A DNA stretch of 64,000 nucleotides from Dichomitus squalens LYAD-421 SS1 (GCF_000275845.1 NW_006766950.1:22534-86533); one strand, 5' to 3'; numbered from the stretch's first letter, positions 48,272 to 61,241 are shown. The notes: generated from the letters alone by a model not told the origin. A program made the numbers and translations.

Positions 48272-49737
48272 ATGGCATCAGATCCCGAGTTCGCGGCTGC
48301 CCTCGCAGAGCTGCAGAGCGCAGCGGCGGCTTCAACCCCGAATCCTGTCTCTAGCAGTTCTCCGCAGGAGGCTATACGAGAGAAAATGCGTCAATCTACT
48401 AAGATAATGCAGCAGGTCCTTGCGAAGACCCTCCCTCCTGGTGCGCTTCTAGCATCCAGTCATCGTTCCGTATACACGCATCATGACTATGAGCGCCACA
48501 TCCCCGTCAGAATCCGCATACAGCGTGGAAGATAGGTTAGTGCCGGTGGAGGGGGGTCAGATCAAAGTACGCATCGTTATCCCGACTACGGACGACGAGG
48601 CCAAGACGTTCCCTGTCCACGTCTGGATCCACGGTGGAGGTACCGATCCAAGCGAATGCCTTGCGAATATCTGCTACTCACTATCTTGATTCGCTCCATA
48701 GGTTTCGTTTTCGGCGATCTCGATAACGACGACTACCAGCTTCGCAAGATTTCCGTCGACCAGCAGATCGTCACTGTCAATGTCGACTACAGGTGCGTGT
48801 GCATGATGGCTGAATAGCATTGGCGATAATATAACAATCGCTCAATCTCCCCGCGTTCGTGACACAGGCTCGCCCCTGAGCACCCGTTCCCCGTGGGGTT
48901 GACCGACTCGTTGACGGCGTTGAAATGGGTACGTCGTCTTTCATGCCCCCGAGAGCCTCTTGCCGCGGCTCGTTCTCACTGTCATTTGCATGACAGACAG
49001 TCGAAAACGCCGCCTCTATCCGCGTCGACACTTCGAAGGGTCTCATCGTCGGAGGCGACTCTGCGGGTGGGAACCTCGCGACGTCTATAGGCCATCTCGT
49101 CCGCGACGACCCCTTCTTCGAGGGCCGCCCGGTCACTGGATTGCTTCTGCGAGAGCCATCGGTCATCCATCCGGCTGCTTATCCAGACGAGTGGGTCTCA
49201 TCAAGTAGCCCGAGTGCCCAGGCGACCTGCTGAATGAGTGCTTTTTTGGCAGGCTTAAGGCAGATCTGTTGGCCTATGATGAGTACCAGAACACCCCCAC
49301 GCTCACTAGGGCAGGCCTGCTGCAAACGAGAGGTGAGCAGCCGGACCAATGGGATGTGGACCGGATGTTTCTGACCATAAGGCGACAACACAGCGTGGCT
49401 AAACGCTCCGCCGGCCGACCCCCGCTACTCGCCCGTCCTCGCCCCTTCGCACGCCGGGCTGGCACCCGCCTTCATTCAGTATAATGAGCAAGATCCTCTC
49501 CGCGATGACGCCCGCGTCCTGGAGAAGCTCATACGGGAGGCAGGCGGCAAGGTCAAGTCTGTATTGTAAGTCTATCGCATCGTGTTCAGAACAGGCGTGA
49601 AGTGCTCAGCGGTGTTCTACAGTTATCCCGGTGTGCCGCACGCGTTCTACTACTTGGCGCCGAGCATCTCGCTCGCACAGAAGGTATGGCGCGACACGGA
49701 AGAGGGGCTCAGATGGCTTCTTGCCGGCGCACCTTGA
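48272..49737 (+). CDS. alpha/beta hydrolase, HSL/arylesterase type (340 aa)
   Basis: Serine hydrolase of the hormone-sensitive-lipase-like (Abhydrolase_3) family. Eight exons join in frame: 48272-48440, 48511-48639, 48702-48792, 48868-48928, 48997-49190, 49253-49332, 49382-49565 and 49623-49737 (1023 nt). The oxyanion-hole motif HGGGFVFGD, DYRLAPEHPFPVGLTD, the nucleophile motif GDSAGGNLA, the acid in FIQYNEQDPLRDDARVLEKL and the catalytic His in YPGVPHAFYYL are all present. No signal peptide, so probably intracellular; the first 60 residues are Ala/Ser-rich and then helical. The 49-nt intron 6 is at the short end but keeps frame. Substrate could be an ester or lactone; not predictable. Confidence 0.92.
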
Positions 49738-50429
49738 GTAATCTGTGTGAGTCCCGGTGTGTCCCATGTTGAACTAGTCCGGGAAGTTGGCGATGTGTCT
49801 AACTTTCGTGATCGTATCAGCGTGATAATGGCGTTCAGTGAGGCGCTCGCAATCAACGTGTACCCCACTCCGTCCAGGAATTTACTGCAAGCTTCGAATA
49901 ATACACCCCGCTCGCAACCTCACTTTGTAACAATAGAATACACTCCACTCATTCCGTCAATATACTTCTAGCGAAAGCGTCTCTCTTCAATCAAATGCTA
50001 GAAATGGAGAGTTGCCGAGACGCACCGGCTAGCATGTCTCGTCAACGCAATGCTATCCTTGATAGCTCAGACCTCATCGTGCACCCGAAGTGACATCTAG
50101 ATGCGGCTTGGCTGTTCCCGAAGCTCGCCGTGTGGCTGTCTATGCTCAACGGACTGTGATTCGGCGAATGCAAATAGTGTAACAGCATGACTTGAGGAAT
50201 CGGACCAGTTCATGCTAGACTGGGTGCACTGTGCACCACTCGAAGCGGCCTGAAAACGAAGCCGAAACGCGAGTTCAATACCGCACCGAATATGCAGCGT
50301 GTCGGGAATAGTAGCCTCAGGACCACTCACAGTTGAAACATAGCGACACTCTCGTCCTGCGCAACGTCATGCATCATACCCGTGGTACAGGACTAAGCAC
50401 TATCGATAAAATATTGAGGATGGAGTTAG
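49738..50429. other. intergenic, no supported gene
   Basis: 3' flanks of the hydrolase (+) and the decaying seven-TM gene (-). Nothing else seen. Confidence 0.5.
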
Positions 50430-51612
50430 CTAGAAGATCGAACTCAGGTTCGGTCCAACATCAGCCGAAGGAACGTACCGAGTGATACAGCAAGGATTGT
50501 TCCTGTATTTGTCTATCAGAGAGGCTTCAACAAGTAGACCGAGCGACCCATTGTCACGGTACAGGGTATGGAAGAGGAGGGATTCGCTCGATTTGGTGAA
50601 CTCTGTCAAGTTAGCCATGAGCAGCCAATATTGATTCCAAGCAGGCAGGAAGAAGTACCGTAGGTCGAGGAGCACCTCCTGAACGCGGTCAAGAAAACAT
50701 CAAGCGGCCTCATGTGCCTAGCACCTGCCCTGACCGTACCATGTCAATGTTAACCTACATGTTTCCGCTCCAATGAACAGAGCACTGGCAAACTCCGAGC
50801 AAGCTTATACAGGTATACATCGCGCAAACCGTATGACTGCCAAGGAAGGACCTGCGTGCCAATTCATGTGAGACACACATATACAGTAACATACAATCAC
50901 TCACATTCGGGGAAGGCGAACGTCCAAAAAACAACGATGACGAGAGCGGTCGAGTCAAACCGCCGTTCAGTCACGGCTACACGACGATAAGTGCTGAAGT
51001 AGACGTACCACCCCTATAATAGCGGAGTCGTAGAGAAAAAGCATCACGTATAGGTCGAAGTCCAAGATCACTGTCGTCCTGATAGACAAGATACCTGCAG
51101 GTACGAAAGGAGCTTCAGTAACCTCAACAGGGGTCAGTGTAGGCATGTGAAAAACTGACACTCCGAAAACCATGTTCCAAACCAATACAAGCCTGCGGTT
51201 TCTATGAATGAGTGCTCGGCCAATCAGGTTGAGAAAAGACACGTACACGAAGTCTCGGTATTGTAGGATGCATGACTTGGAGACCAGGAAAGAAACACAC
51301 CAATGAGGGAAGTTTGATCATATCCAAGAGTTCGCAAACCTGGCGAGCGATCGTGCCCAGCCCCACCGTGAATCCATCGGTATAATTAACTTGCAGAGAA
51401 GACAACTTGTATAGCGAAGAACAGGATACCGCAAGCGACGTATTTAGTAGGGGTGAATGCCTGTTATTCATCAATACAATTTTCACAAAACTGATTGGTG
51501 CCGGCAACCAAAGCCCAACCTAGACGTTTGTCAATGTTAGTCTGTTACATGAACGGCCGACTTGAGAACGTGTATGAGCCTCATCTGGTGAAGTTTCTAA
51601 GATATTGAGGAT
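50430..51612 (-). pseudogene. diverged seven-TM gene related to the tandem pair
   Basis: Minus-strand exons match the DUF6533-like genes at 29425 and 33319 in order. 51580-51612 gives ILNILETSPDE and is 33 nt, as in both copies. 51423-51519 gives VGLWLPAPISFVKIVLMNN and is 97 nt, also as in both. Further on come LIGRALIHRNRRLVLVWNM (the RTxALWGW helix position), ILDFDLYVMLFLYDS, and SSESLLFHTLYRDNGS near 50550 (the TLYRDG motif). The splice donors after the two matched exons are poor (GCTCAT and GTTCTT), and I could not close a full frame. It is either a decaying gene or one with unusual donors. Confidence 0.5.
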
Positions 51613-52184
51613 CTGCCAGAGAACAAGCCGAGCCCTATGGCTGTCAGCAAGGGACAGCTGCCAGGATCCTTCACACCACTAATGTGATCGACATCACTAA
51701 GCGGCATGAGGTGAATTGATTTGAACCACGGCGACCTGACTGCTAGCGAACATACCTGTCGTGCGCCGTATCAATGCAACTGTTCTGTCAATTCTATGTC
51801 ATGTAGTGTATCCATGCTTGTTATGTTGGAGTATGGTAACGGCGGGATGCAGATGGGTGAACGCCTCAGCACACGCCGAGACCTTATATTGGCAAAGCTC
51901 CTTCCACGATCATGGTTCCAGACAGGAAGAATGAGAGTGAACGTTGAACAATGCCCGGCGTTGACCGCACGAGTTGTTGCAGGTCGGGAAAAGGTTCGGT
52001 TCCACGCCATAGCCACCATTGAGCATGGATCAACGGCAGACCAAAGATATGTCGCTAGAGATCGATGATTGATAATAATTGGGCTACAAGGCAGAAGGAT
52101 TCGACTCAACATCGGGAAACACGGGATAGCTTCTCCGCAGAGCTTCCCCGAGAGCGACAGCGAGGACAACTAAGCAAACCGGGG
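51613..52184. other. intergenic, no supported gene
   Basis: Upstream flank of the seven-TM relic and 3' flank of PXR1. The first exons of the relic may lie here but are not recognisable. Confidence 0.45.
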
Positions 52185-53954
52185 TCATCGTTCCTTCTTA
52201 CTCTTCTTCCCTTTCGACTGCCTTCGCTCTTTCTTCTCCCGAGACAGCGTCTCCTCACCGTCCGAGACTGTGACTGTCCCACTCGCCGCCGCCTCCGCCT
52301 CCTTCCGTCGCCGCCTTTCCTCCTTCCGGCGCTTGCGTTCCGCTTTCTGGTCAGCGCCCTCTGCGTCGTCCGTCTCCTCGACATCTCCGGATGCCTTCTC
52401 CTTTGCCCTCTCCTTCCCCTTCTTGCTCTTCTTCTCTGTCTTCTCTTTCTTCTTGTCTTTGTCTCCCTTGTCCTTGCTCTTGGGTGGCTCCTCGACCTCT
52501 ACCTCGACCTCAGTCTCGGGTTCGGCAGCAGCGTCCGGGGAGGGCGTCACGGTCGCAGACGTGAACATAGACGCGAACGACGTCCGCATCCCGCTGCCTA
52601 TACCACCAAGCCCTCTCCGCTCCTCGACCTTTACCTCCTTTGTGACCTCCGCACGCAACCCGGACGCGCCTAAGCCCATCCGTGGCCGATCGTCGTAGTC
52701 GCCTGTCTCCGAGGCCGGAGTGCCTGCTGAAGACGATGGCCGGCTCTTGGCAGCGAGCTTCTCTTTGAAGTAGTCCATGACGCTCTTGCTCGAGACGGTC
52801 AACTCCTGCAACTTGAGACCGTCGGCGGGCGTTGCGGCGCCAGATGGATCGCTCGAGCTGGTGCTTGGACCAGGTGTGAAGGGGGTGGAAGGGACAGGGG
52901 TGGCGAGGAGGGAAGGTAAGACGACGGGCGTGACGGAGCCAGAGTCTGCGATACCAAGAATTTCGGCCAGGGCGGTGGCGGACGTGGACGCACGGCTTTT
53001 GGCAGCCATGTGCCGTGCGCGGAAGGCTGCGCGAGGGCTGCGAAGAAATGGTCACTCAGCACGCGAAGGAGAATGGTGGATGTAGGTGAACATCAGATCT
53101 CAGAGGTGAAGATGACCTCGTGAAGATGGGGAGGATTTCAGGGATTTGCGGACGCGAGAATGTGAAGTGACGGGCCAAGAAACGACCACTTACTGTCTGA
53201 ACGGCACAGTGGAGCCAGCACGACTCGCCGGGACCGGGGAAGGCGCAGTGGACGATTCGGTTTCGAGGGGAGATGCTGCTCCTTCTCTATCTCGTTTCTT
53301 GCTCTTCTTCTGCTTCTTACTACTACTCTCCGAGTCGGAAGTATCACCAGAGGATCTGCTCTTCTTGTGTTTCTTCTTCCTACTCTCGCCCTCCTCCCCA
53401 TCGGCGTCTTTCTTTCGCTTTTTCTTCGGCCTCTTCTCTTCATCCGGGCCTGCTTCAGCCTGTCCCTCTCCTGAAGCTATAGCGCCGCTCTCAGCCTCGA
53501 CGGTTGTCATGGATGCTCCTTTCGTAAACCCGTCGATCTTCATCGGGGACTCCTCCGACTCCGCACTCCCGTTCGCCGCGTTCAGCCTGCGTAGAAGGTT
53601 CTCAAAGTCCTTGTTCTGCTTCCACGCAAGGCCCTCCGCGCTGTTCTTGTGGTCCGCCCCTATCCCTAGCATGTCGAGTTTCTGGTGAACCGACAGTGCC
53701 TTCGTACGCCCTTCCCCGGAGACACCGAGGCCGCCAGACGGATCCCACCCGAACTTGGCGAGGTACGCAGCGCCAAACTTGTTCGCATCTGATACGCGTA
53801 TCGTACAACATGTATCAGATAATGAACAGAGCAGGAGACGAGAAAAGGCGCGGTAGACGTGAGAGGCAGGTACAGAAAGCGCACCATTTGCCCAGGCGAG
53901 ATTCCGAGGGTCATTTGGAATTCGCTGCTTGGTTTTCCGGCCGGAAAGACCCAT
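52185..53954 (-). CDS. PXR1: G-patch protein PXR1/PINX1 (505 aa)
   Basis: Nucleolar G-patch protein (yeast Pxr1/Gno1, human PINX1) that activates the Prp43-type helicase in rRNA and snoRNA maturation and inhibits telomerase. Three exons join in frame: 53885-53954, 53194-53788 and 52185-53037 (1518 nt). The N-terminus MGLSGRKTKQRIPNDPRNLA and the G-patch (FGAAYLAKFGWDPSGGLG, GEGRTKAL) are followed by the conserved LDMLGIGADHKNSAEGLAWK and NKDFENLLRRLN. A long KKE/KSK-rich basic-acidic region follows, then FRARHMAAKSRASTSATALA with EILGIA, and another Lys/Arg-rich tail ending KGKKSKKER, consistent with nucleolar location. Two separate long frames read through the second intron; the spliced model joins them. 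Confidence 0.94.
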
Positions 53955-55525
53955 AGTAGCCGGCCCGTCCTAAGTAGGATATAGCAGTTGATGGTCGTCG
54001 TAAGATGAACCGGAATGGGAGAAGAGAGTCTGTCTGGCTGCTGAGCTCGGGCTTGTGGACGTTCAAGCAGAATTTCTGTGACCATATTCTGTGACATATC
54101 GTGACATCGAGCGCGGGGAACGCTCGACCCGAGAGAGCCGGTTCTCGCCCCCTCTGTCGATTACGCTCTCGTTCTGTGCATCTAACATCTACTCTGGAGT
54201 GTTTTCGTACCTGGTTATCCCCAGGAAAACCATGAAATACTCTTTTTGACATGCATGGCCGTCCCTCAACATTTGGCTCTCAGGGAACGAACTAGTCAAG
54301 CTCAGACTCAGCTTCCCCGACTTCTGTCACGGTGGCTTTGGAACCTTCGCTGAGGCTCTTGGATCCCACTTCAGCATAGTCTGCAACCCAGACTCCCGCT
54401 GAACCCCTTGTACTCTTCCATATCTGTCGTAGGCTGCGTCTCTTCTGCATCTTCATGCAACTGGACCTGACAATCATTGCACACCTTGACCGCACCTGAC
54501 GCCCGGGACCGCCAGATACAGGAATCAATCGCGAGAGCGGAATGACTTCGATTACTCAGCACGATGCAGAGCAGAAAGTGCGTTCGTGGGGGTTTTCAAC
54601 TGTCTACACGTGGACGGACGGACCGTGAGTAGCATCTTTTTTCGGTGTCTTGTGTGGCCATGATGCGTAAGGCGTCGGGTCTTGCCCCATTGAATGGTCG
54701 GCTCGCGTTGTTCACGTCACCGTGACTCCAACATTCTCTTCTGCGTTCAGTATGCGCCGCGAAGGGACCACGTTGCAAGGCCTGGCCTCTATGCCTGCGA
54801 GCATCTGAGCTTGGAATCTGTCCGCAGCCGGACATCTGCTGATGTGCTTGAATCTGTTCTAGGAACGCGCATTACCATCCCCACAGCCATGACGGGTTGA
54901 CGACGCATCTCATCCTTTCCGGCGACTTCACTGTATGCTATCCGGAGGATGCCCTCGGCAAAATGGAGACGTTTGGCCCAGGGGCTCGTATCGACGTCCC
55001 TGCTGGGAAGGTACACGAAGTATGGATGGGGAAGGAAGGCTGCACGTATGTGATTGGAGAGTAATCCATGGAAGGGAGGAAGCAGTTGGGCTTCTGAGTA
55101 CTTCGGTACGGGGACTCAGCGTGGAGCCTCGAGCTACACGCTCTAACGAAATACCGTACGTGCCTACCGAACGCTCGTGATACGCTGTCGTACCCTGATC
55201 GGCCGGTTTTTGTTCAGTGGACGATACACCTGTGTAGGTTACGCTCGTACGGAACGTGCGCCACCGGTGTGCCGAGACCGCGGGTACTGTTTGCAAGAGA
55301 AGACACATAGCTACCTTGAGGCAAAGCTAACGAGACATCGCCCTTCTCGTCTTCGCAAATCCTTTCGACCGACGCCCGTGCGCCGCCAGCATCCAAGGTA
55401 TGAGAGTGAATGTTGGGATTATGCAGGTGTCATAAACACATGCAAGAGTACCTCCGCGAACGACAAGGACCCTTCCCCGACACCCTCCGAAGCCGACGAT
55501 CCAATCGCGAATCTAAGCGTACAAG
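53955..55525. other. intergenic, no confident gene
   Basis: About 1.5 kb. A minus frame at 54371-54562 contains VKVCNDCQVQLHEDAEE, which has a Cys pair and looks coding, but no start-to-stop model or second Cys cluster could be built around it. Confidence 0.4.
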
Positions 55526-56099
55526 TCACATAAACCACCATGCCGACCCCGAAGCACTAGGAAGACTCCCAAGGGCGGCCGGAGGCGGCTTCTCAAGGAT
55601 CTGCCCTTCGTCTAGCCCCTCGCCCTTTTCCACGCACTGGAGCAATCGTGGCGCCAGAATGACATTGAGCGCCGATGGGACGGAGTGGCCGACGTGGGGC
55701 AAGACAGATTTCGGCGGCGGGGAGGGTAAGGACTGCGTATCGGTATCGCTCCCCGTGGTGCTTGCGGTGAAGGACAGGTCGCCGCACTCCTTGTTCTCCA
55801 TGATGGTGTCACTAGCTGGCGAGGACGGCGACTCGAACGGGAGAGGTGCGATATGCTTGCCGTTGGCCTCGTGCACGAGCGTGCGTGAGCGTTCTCGCTG
55901 TTTCCTGGCACGTGCGGCGATCGCGGCGGGGCGCGAGCGCCAGACGACGACGACGGTCGCGACGAGCATGGAAGTGATCACGACGAGAACGATGACGCCG
56001 CCCACAATGACACCTTACGGCGAGGTCGCGCGCGGAGTTAGTCCGGCCTCTACGCCTCTGGGGGGTTAGGAGGTCCTCACCTGGCTCGAGCTGGTCCAT
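55526..56099 (-). CDS. small single-pass membrane protein (168 aa)
   Basis: Not recognised. Two exons join in frame: 56081-56099 and 55526-56013 (507 nt). The very short first exon codes MDQLEP; the protein continues GVIVGGVIVLVVITSMLVAT then VVVVWRSRP, one strong transmembrane helix near the N-terminus with a basic flank, and a Ser/Pro-rich tail ending ASGSAWWFM. Orientation by the positive-inside rule puts the tail in the cytoplasm. The start rests on this splice; without it the first Met is 56005, within the helix. Function unknown. Confidence 0.6.
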
Positions 56100-57899
56100 C
56101 TTGTCGTCTTCAAAGGAGTAGTCAAGGAGGTAAGGGAGATGAAGGAAGTATACATGTTACTTCTTACTACCTCCGGCGTCGTTTTACGCGTTGCTCATTG
56201 CGGCTGACCGTCAGCTCTAGGCTGCCCGCGTCGGGACGCGAGCAAGGGCTGACCGTCGCGCGTCCGAGCCGCGTCGGTTGCTGTCGCTCACGTGACCTTA
56301 TGTTCGACTGTATGTTCATGAGTGCCTCGAGTCTTCCGCCCGTCTCCCGACGTGTCGTCGCCGTGCTTGTCGAGCTCCGCGCTGTACCTGTCTATGCGCA
56401 CACCCTGATTGCTCCCGACTCTGCGGCTCACGCTCGGGCGCTCGGGGTATTTCCTCTTAGGCTCTTTGATCGCCGCCACCATCAAACGAAACCTTAATCC
56501 CACAACCGCGTACCTTGTGTAAAAAGTACATGGCGTTCAACGCCTTCGAGCCTCTTGGTCCTAGTCAAGCTTGATATGCAGTCCAGATATTCTTACTATG
56601 GCTTTGCCACATAGTATGCCAAATGCCCAAAAGCGCGGAACCCCGCGACGTACGGTAACGCATGTCGCAGCAACTTACGGCCATGTCCGCCTTCGCCGTT
56701 CTCATTCTAGCTGCGCAAGAAGTGCTATTACAACCTCGTGCATCTTTAAGGGGGTCGATGTCGTACAAGCATCACTCGATGTTCCGCTGAGACGTTGTGC
56801 AACGACATCGCGCAGATATATTCGCACGGAACGGCGTAACGCTACAGGGCTGCCGTCCTGCGGTGTTTCTAAGCTTGTAACATTTAGCGTGTTTTCTGAG
56901 CGCGCGTCGTCGCGTGATCATCTCCACTTTGCAAGGCGGATGAAATGAGACGGCAGGTAAGTTTCTGCACTGGCGTCTTTCATGATCCAGATTATGATCT
57001 TCCGGTTTTGATCATCTGTGGACGGAAATGGCGATGCTGGTCCAGTGCCTATTCCAAGACTTCCAATCTCTTCCGAATGTTACGCATGCAATTCCATTCC
57101 ACCATGAACCAATGGGCAGCATATGGTCGTTCATTCTACGACATATGTACCCATGACAGGTGTCTCTGTGGCAGGTGTCGGGGTCGTGTATGCGGAATGC
57201 TGAACGATGACAAGCGTCTTTATCAGGATCGTGCTCTTGGTATTGCGTCAATCATAGGTCGGACTCCTCGGGGCTATGCGGACTGGTGAGAGCTGATGAT
57301 TTTTGAAGAATGTTTTCTGCGTGCGGACTGACGGCTGCCGGTCAGCGGCAAATGGATGGTGCCTCCGCTACCCGGGTCGAGAGGCAAGATTCCCACTCGT
57401 CGGGCACATGGGGATGAGTTCCCATAGGAGCGATATAGGTAACGTCGGCGAGCGTGGAAACGAAGAACGCCGGGGCTTGCTCTTAGACCGCACAGAATAT
57501 CAGGCGGCCGCCCCCGCGTTCCCGTCAACGCCCATACGCCCACGCCAGGCGCACCTACTTGTACTGGGCGCGTCCAGGTTGCCACGGCAGGGAACCCGCG
57601 CGAAGGAGGGAACCAGGTTCCAAGACAGACCACCACAAGGCCGATCGCCCTTTTCTGTCCGCCTGAACCTTCTCTACGGCTCGGGACCCCGCCACACGAA
57701 GCTTCTCTTCTCTGCTGTTGTCCTGTGGTCCGCTTCGTTTCGTAAAGTATTTACGTCCCGCATTCGCTCCCCGAGTACAGGTGATGCCCGCCGCTCCTTC
57801 GCTACTCCGCACTCACTCACCTTCCCCGCATCGTCCTCTACTACCACCTTGGCTGCATCTTAGTACGACCCGCGCGACTCGCGACCCAAGCAAGCCAAG
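56100..57899. other. intergenic, no supported gene
   Basis: About 1.8 kb between divergent genes. Several short open frames occur, none with family motifs or matching splice sites. The last 300 bases are pyrimidine-rich and probably hold the 5' leader of the gene starting at 57900. Confidence 0.5.
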
Positions 57900-60869
57900 A
57901 TGAGCACAGAGCTGACCCCCGCGCAGCTCGCCACCACTGCGGAACATCTGTGAGTACCACTGCCAAAGTCTGTTTTTGCTTGACGGATGTGATCGCCGTC
58001 GATCCCGTCACCCTCCAACTTTTCCGCATGGCCCATTTCATACGCCTGGAAACAGTGTGCTGATCGCTGTGCGCATATCCCAGACTGGCAGCGAAGATGT
58101 TCTCTCTGGCTTCGTGCGGTGCGTCGTTCCCTTCCCATTATAGAGATGTAGGCGCCTGACTCCCTCGCGCGCACTCAGTGATGCTGTTCTACGACATCAC
58201 GATCACCTTCGGGGACGAGGTGGAAAGGATATGGAAGCAGCGGTTCACGGGCGCGACCGTCCTTTGGTTCCTCGTGAGTGCTAACCTCACTCTGCTTCCT
58301 CTCCGAGATTCATGACCTCGACTGACCCGAACATGCTTGCGCTTCGTTGATGGGCACCAGAATCGCTACTTGTCGCCTCTCGGCTACATTGTCATCATTG
58401 TCTGTGCGTGTCCAACCGCGTCCCGAAGCTGTGTTAAGTGCGAGTGCTGATGCGCGCACGCAGCTTTCCAAGATCCTAACTGGTCCAAGGCCGCCTGCCA
58501 ACACTACGTCCTCTATCCCGAGGTCCTCAAGGTCTTCACCACAACCGCTGTCGGCAGTGAGTGCTTGAGGCCTGCGCTTCGTGGTGTCATTCACGCATTG
58601 CACGGCGCGCTGACACACGTTTGCATAGTCATCTTCATCCTACGGTTATACTCTATCTACGCAAAGAGCAATACCGTCCTGTATGGGTTCACTACTCTCC
58701 TCGCTTTGGAGCTTGCTGTCAAAATTGTCAGTCATTTCCCTTCCTCTGTGACTGTTTGAATGGCCCGCAGCAGTATGGGACGCGCGTGCGAACGGTTGCT
58801 AACATTCCCTCTTGCATGTGTCGTCATGGACAAATGATAGTGGGCATTCACGGATGGAACCATGCTTCAGCTCCCACCAGGTGCGTACAACCGTGGATTC
58901 GGCGACCGTTTCGCTCCATGCCGATCGTTGCTACAATGTCTTGAAACTCACCGCATTCGCTTCGTCTGCGCGTCCAGGTTTCGTCGGCTGCATCTTGACA
59001 GGACGCTCAGCACCGTACGTGTCGCACCAAAGACGCTTCCGTGCACCTTGCGACGCCACCGCATAGCCCATCGGGGCGAAGCAGGGCCGCGAAGGCCAAG
59101 CACGATCTCCGGCGTGTCCTCACGCTAACATCTTCTCTTCTCACAGGGGCGACCGACTCATCTACACCTGGGTGGCCGAGCTTGTTTTCGGTAACTGTCA
59201 TCTCGCGTTTGCACCCGAGTTCCATCATTCACACTGATCGCTCCACCCCATATCCCTTGTTCTCAATCACCTGTGCACGCACTGCCGCTCGGCGTGGGAT
59301 GAACTCCGTCCGAACGCAGACTCGTGCGTGTTCTTCGCAACGCTGTATCGTACGATTCAGCTGTACAGGCGGACGGTCTTTGGGGAGGCCCGCTCGCTCA
59401 TTACGGTGGTCATGCGTGATGGTGAGTAGAGCGTTTCGCCTGTTTTGGCGTCGAGGTTCGCGCGGGGTATGATGTCTCGTGCCGTCCATCGATGGTCTTC
59501 GCGGCTGTACCTGGCGACACCCTAAGAGCGTAGAAGGTGGCAAAGGCTGTCTGTGCCTGTCTCGGCTGGGTAGATTGAGTTGTGCAATTGCTTACGAGCT
59601 GTGCTTCTCGCGTCTCAGGAATCATGTACTTCGCGGCCATCTTCTTCTCAAATTTGGTGACCGTCTTGATTTTCATCGTGAGTCTTGCTATCTCTGCCTG
59701 ACATGTACCAGGCACTGATTACACATGCCTGATTACCAGTTCGCCCCGGTATGTACGTCTCATGGGCCGGTGCACCACAGGTTGTGGTGTGATCCCTGTG
59801 TTCGACGCTGATTGTGGTATGGGGCGGTGGGACAGAACGACCTCAAGGTCATCAATGCGTCCTTCAGCACTCTGTTAGTCTCTTGTTTGACTCTGTTCGC
59901 GGTCCTAGCTGAGTTTCCGTACACAGTATCACCAGCTTGATGGTCTCCCGCCTCATGCTCAACCTACGGGGTGAGGTGCTCCGACGAGGCCCAGTCATGT
60001 CAAGCCATCATTCTGCGACCGGGATCGTGCGAGACAACGGCGCCCAGTCGTACCAGATGAGCTCTCGCGAATTCTCGAAGCCCGAGGCGGGATGGACGTC
60101 ATTCACGTCGTCTATCGTCGGCAACCTCGGTGCTCCCGTCATCACGTTCGAGGCGGACAACAGTACGGATTACGAAGACCTCAACGACGACGACCTTGAT
60201 TCCGGAAACTCATCCAAGTCTCACGACGCCCTCTCGCCCCGTTCGCCCAGGTCTCCATATAGCGCTTCTCCACCTTCGTACCATCCTTATCCCCCTTCGC
60301 CCGTTTCCCCGCACACGGCGGACCCGCTACGCCACAACTACGACGATCATTACAGCCACTCACGATACCACACCGAAAGCTCCGACGACACGATGGGCTG
60401 GACGATAGTCTCCATGACCGACCGGATCGTCGACCCGCCCTCCGCGCTCTCCTCGCCCTCCTACCCGCTCCCGCTCCGCCCCAGCACCAGCCCCGGCTCC
60501 AGCCCCCGCACGGTCTCCCGCCAGCCCTCCGCGGAGTCCTCTGGGGGCTCGGGCTCGGGCTCGTCCGCGTCGGCGCTCACCGCGCTCCCCCCGCGCAAGG
60601 CGCGGCTGGCGGGGATGAAGTCCCTGCGGCGCCCGCGCACGAGCGAGAGCGAGATGTCGGACCGGGACGTGGTGGAGATGATGCAGACGCGCTCGTTGCC
60701 CGCGCCGCTCGTCGTGCAGGTGACGGAGGAGGTCGTGGTCGAGGAGATGGCGGGCCCAAGCGGGGCGGAGGAGACGAGCCCCAGGAGCCCGTCGGGCAGG
60801 ACGCGGCGGCCGTGGCTCGCGCCGCCGTCGTGGAAGCTCAGTCGGGATGGGCACTACGAGGAGGGATAG
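57900..60869 (+). CDS. seven-TM protein, DUF6533-like, with long tail (561 aa)
   Basis: Fourteen exons join in frame: 57900-57949, 58084-58118, 58179-58273, 58361-58403, 58464-58556, 58629-58726, 58841-58880, 58978-59014, 59147-59190, 59320-59421, 59619-59677, 59740-59748, 59836-59873 and 59927-60869 (1686 nt). Family signs: MLFYDITITFGDEVERIW, LNRYLSPLGYIVIIV, IIFILRLYSIYAKSNTVLYG (helix 4), LVFDSCVFFATLYRTIQLYR, VVMRDGIMYFAAIFFSNLV and the closing MVSRLMLNLRGEV. Exon 12 is only 9 nt (FAP). After the last helix comes a hydrophilic tail of about 300 residues, rich in Ser/Pro with many possible phosphosites and acidic patches, ending SWKLSRDGHYEEG. The tail is far longer than in the tandem copies at 29-35 kb and is probably a cytoplasmic signalling or trafficking region (inference). 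Confidence 0.88.
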
Positions 60870-61241
60870 GAGTGTGCGCGTCGGGGAGAGCACGTGGAGT
60901 CCTCCCTCGGCTTTCAGACTCGGGGCCTGCGGACGATGTAGGCCGGATCTGCGCCTGGATCTGTATTCCTTCGTTGCTGCTGTTGTCGCCGTCGTTGTTG
61001 TTGTAGCTACTACTTATCCCATCGCTAATTCATACCCTGCAAGCTGTCTTATCGTACCACGCCGCACTCTGTGTGTTGAAGTATAGATGGATGCTGCACA
61101 ACGAAATGTGCGGTTGTGATGATGATGTCCGTACACGTCTAGCTATGTTGTCTTCCACTGGATGCAATGTATGCTACAGCATGTCTAACACCTTCGTCGC
61201 TCAGATCGTCTCTGCACTCGGCCTTTCCCCTCTCCTCGCCC
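60870..61241. other. intergenic, convergent 3' flanks
   Basis: Between the stop of the 561-aa seven-TM gene and the minus-strand hypothetical exon. Short GTTGTTGTTG-type repeats near 60980-61005; nothing else seen. Confidence 0.5.

Noticed and set aside
54371..54562. Cys-pair stretch VKVCNDCQVQLHEDAEE, possible zinc-finger end
   Set aside because: Only one Cys pair; the rest of a FYVE- or LIM-type finger is missing.
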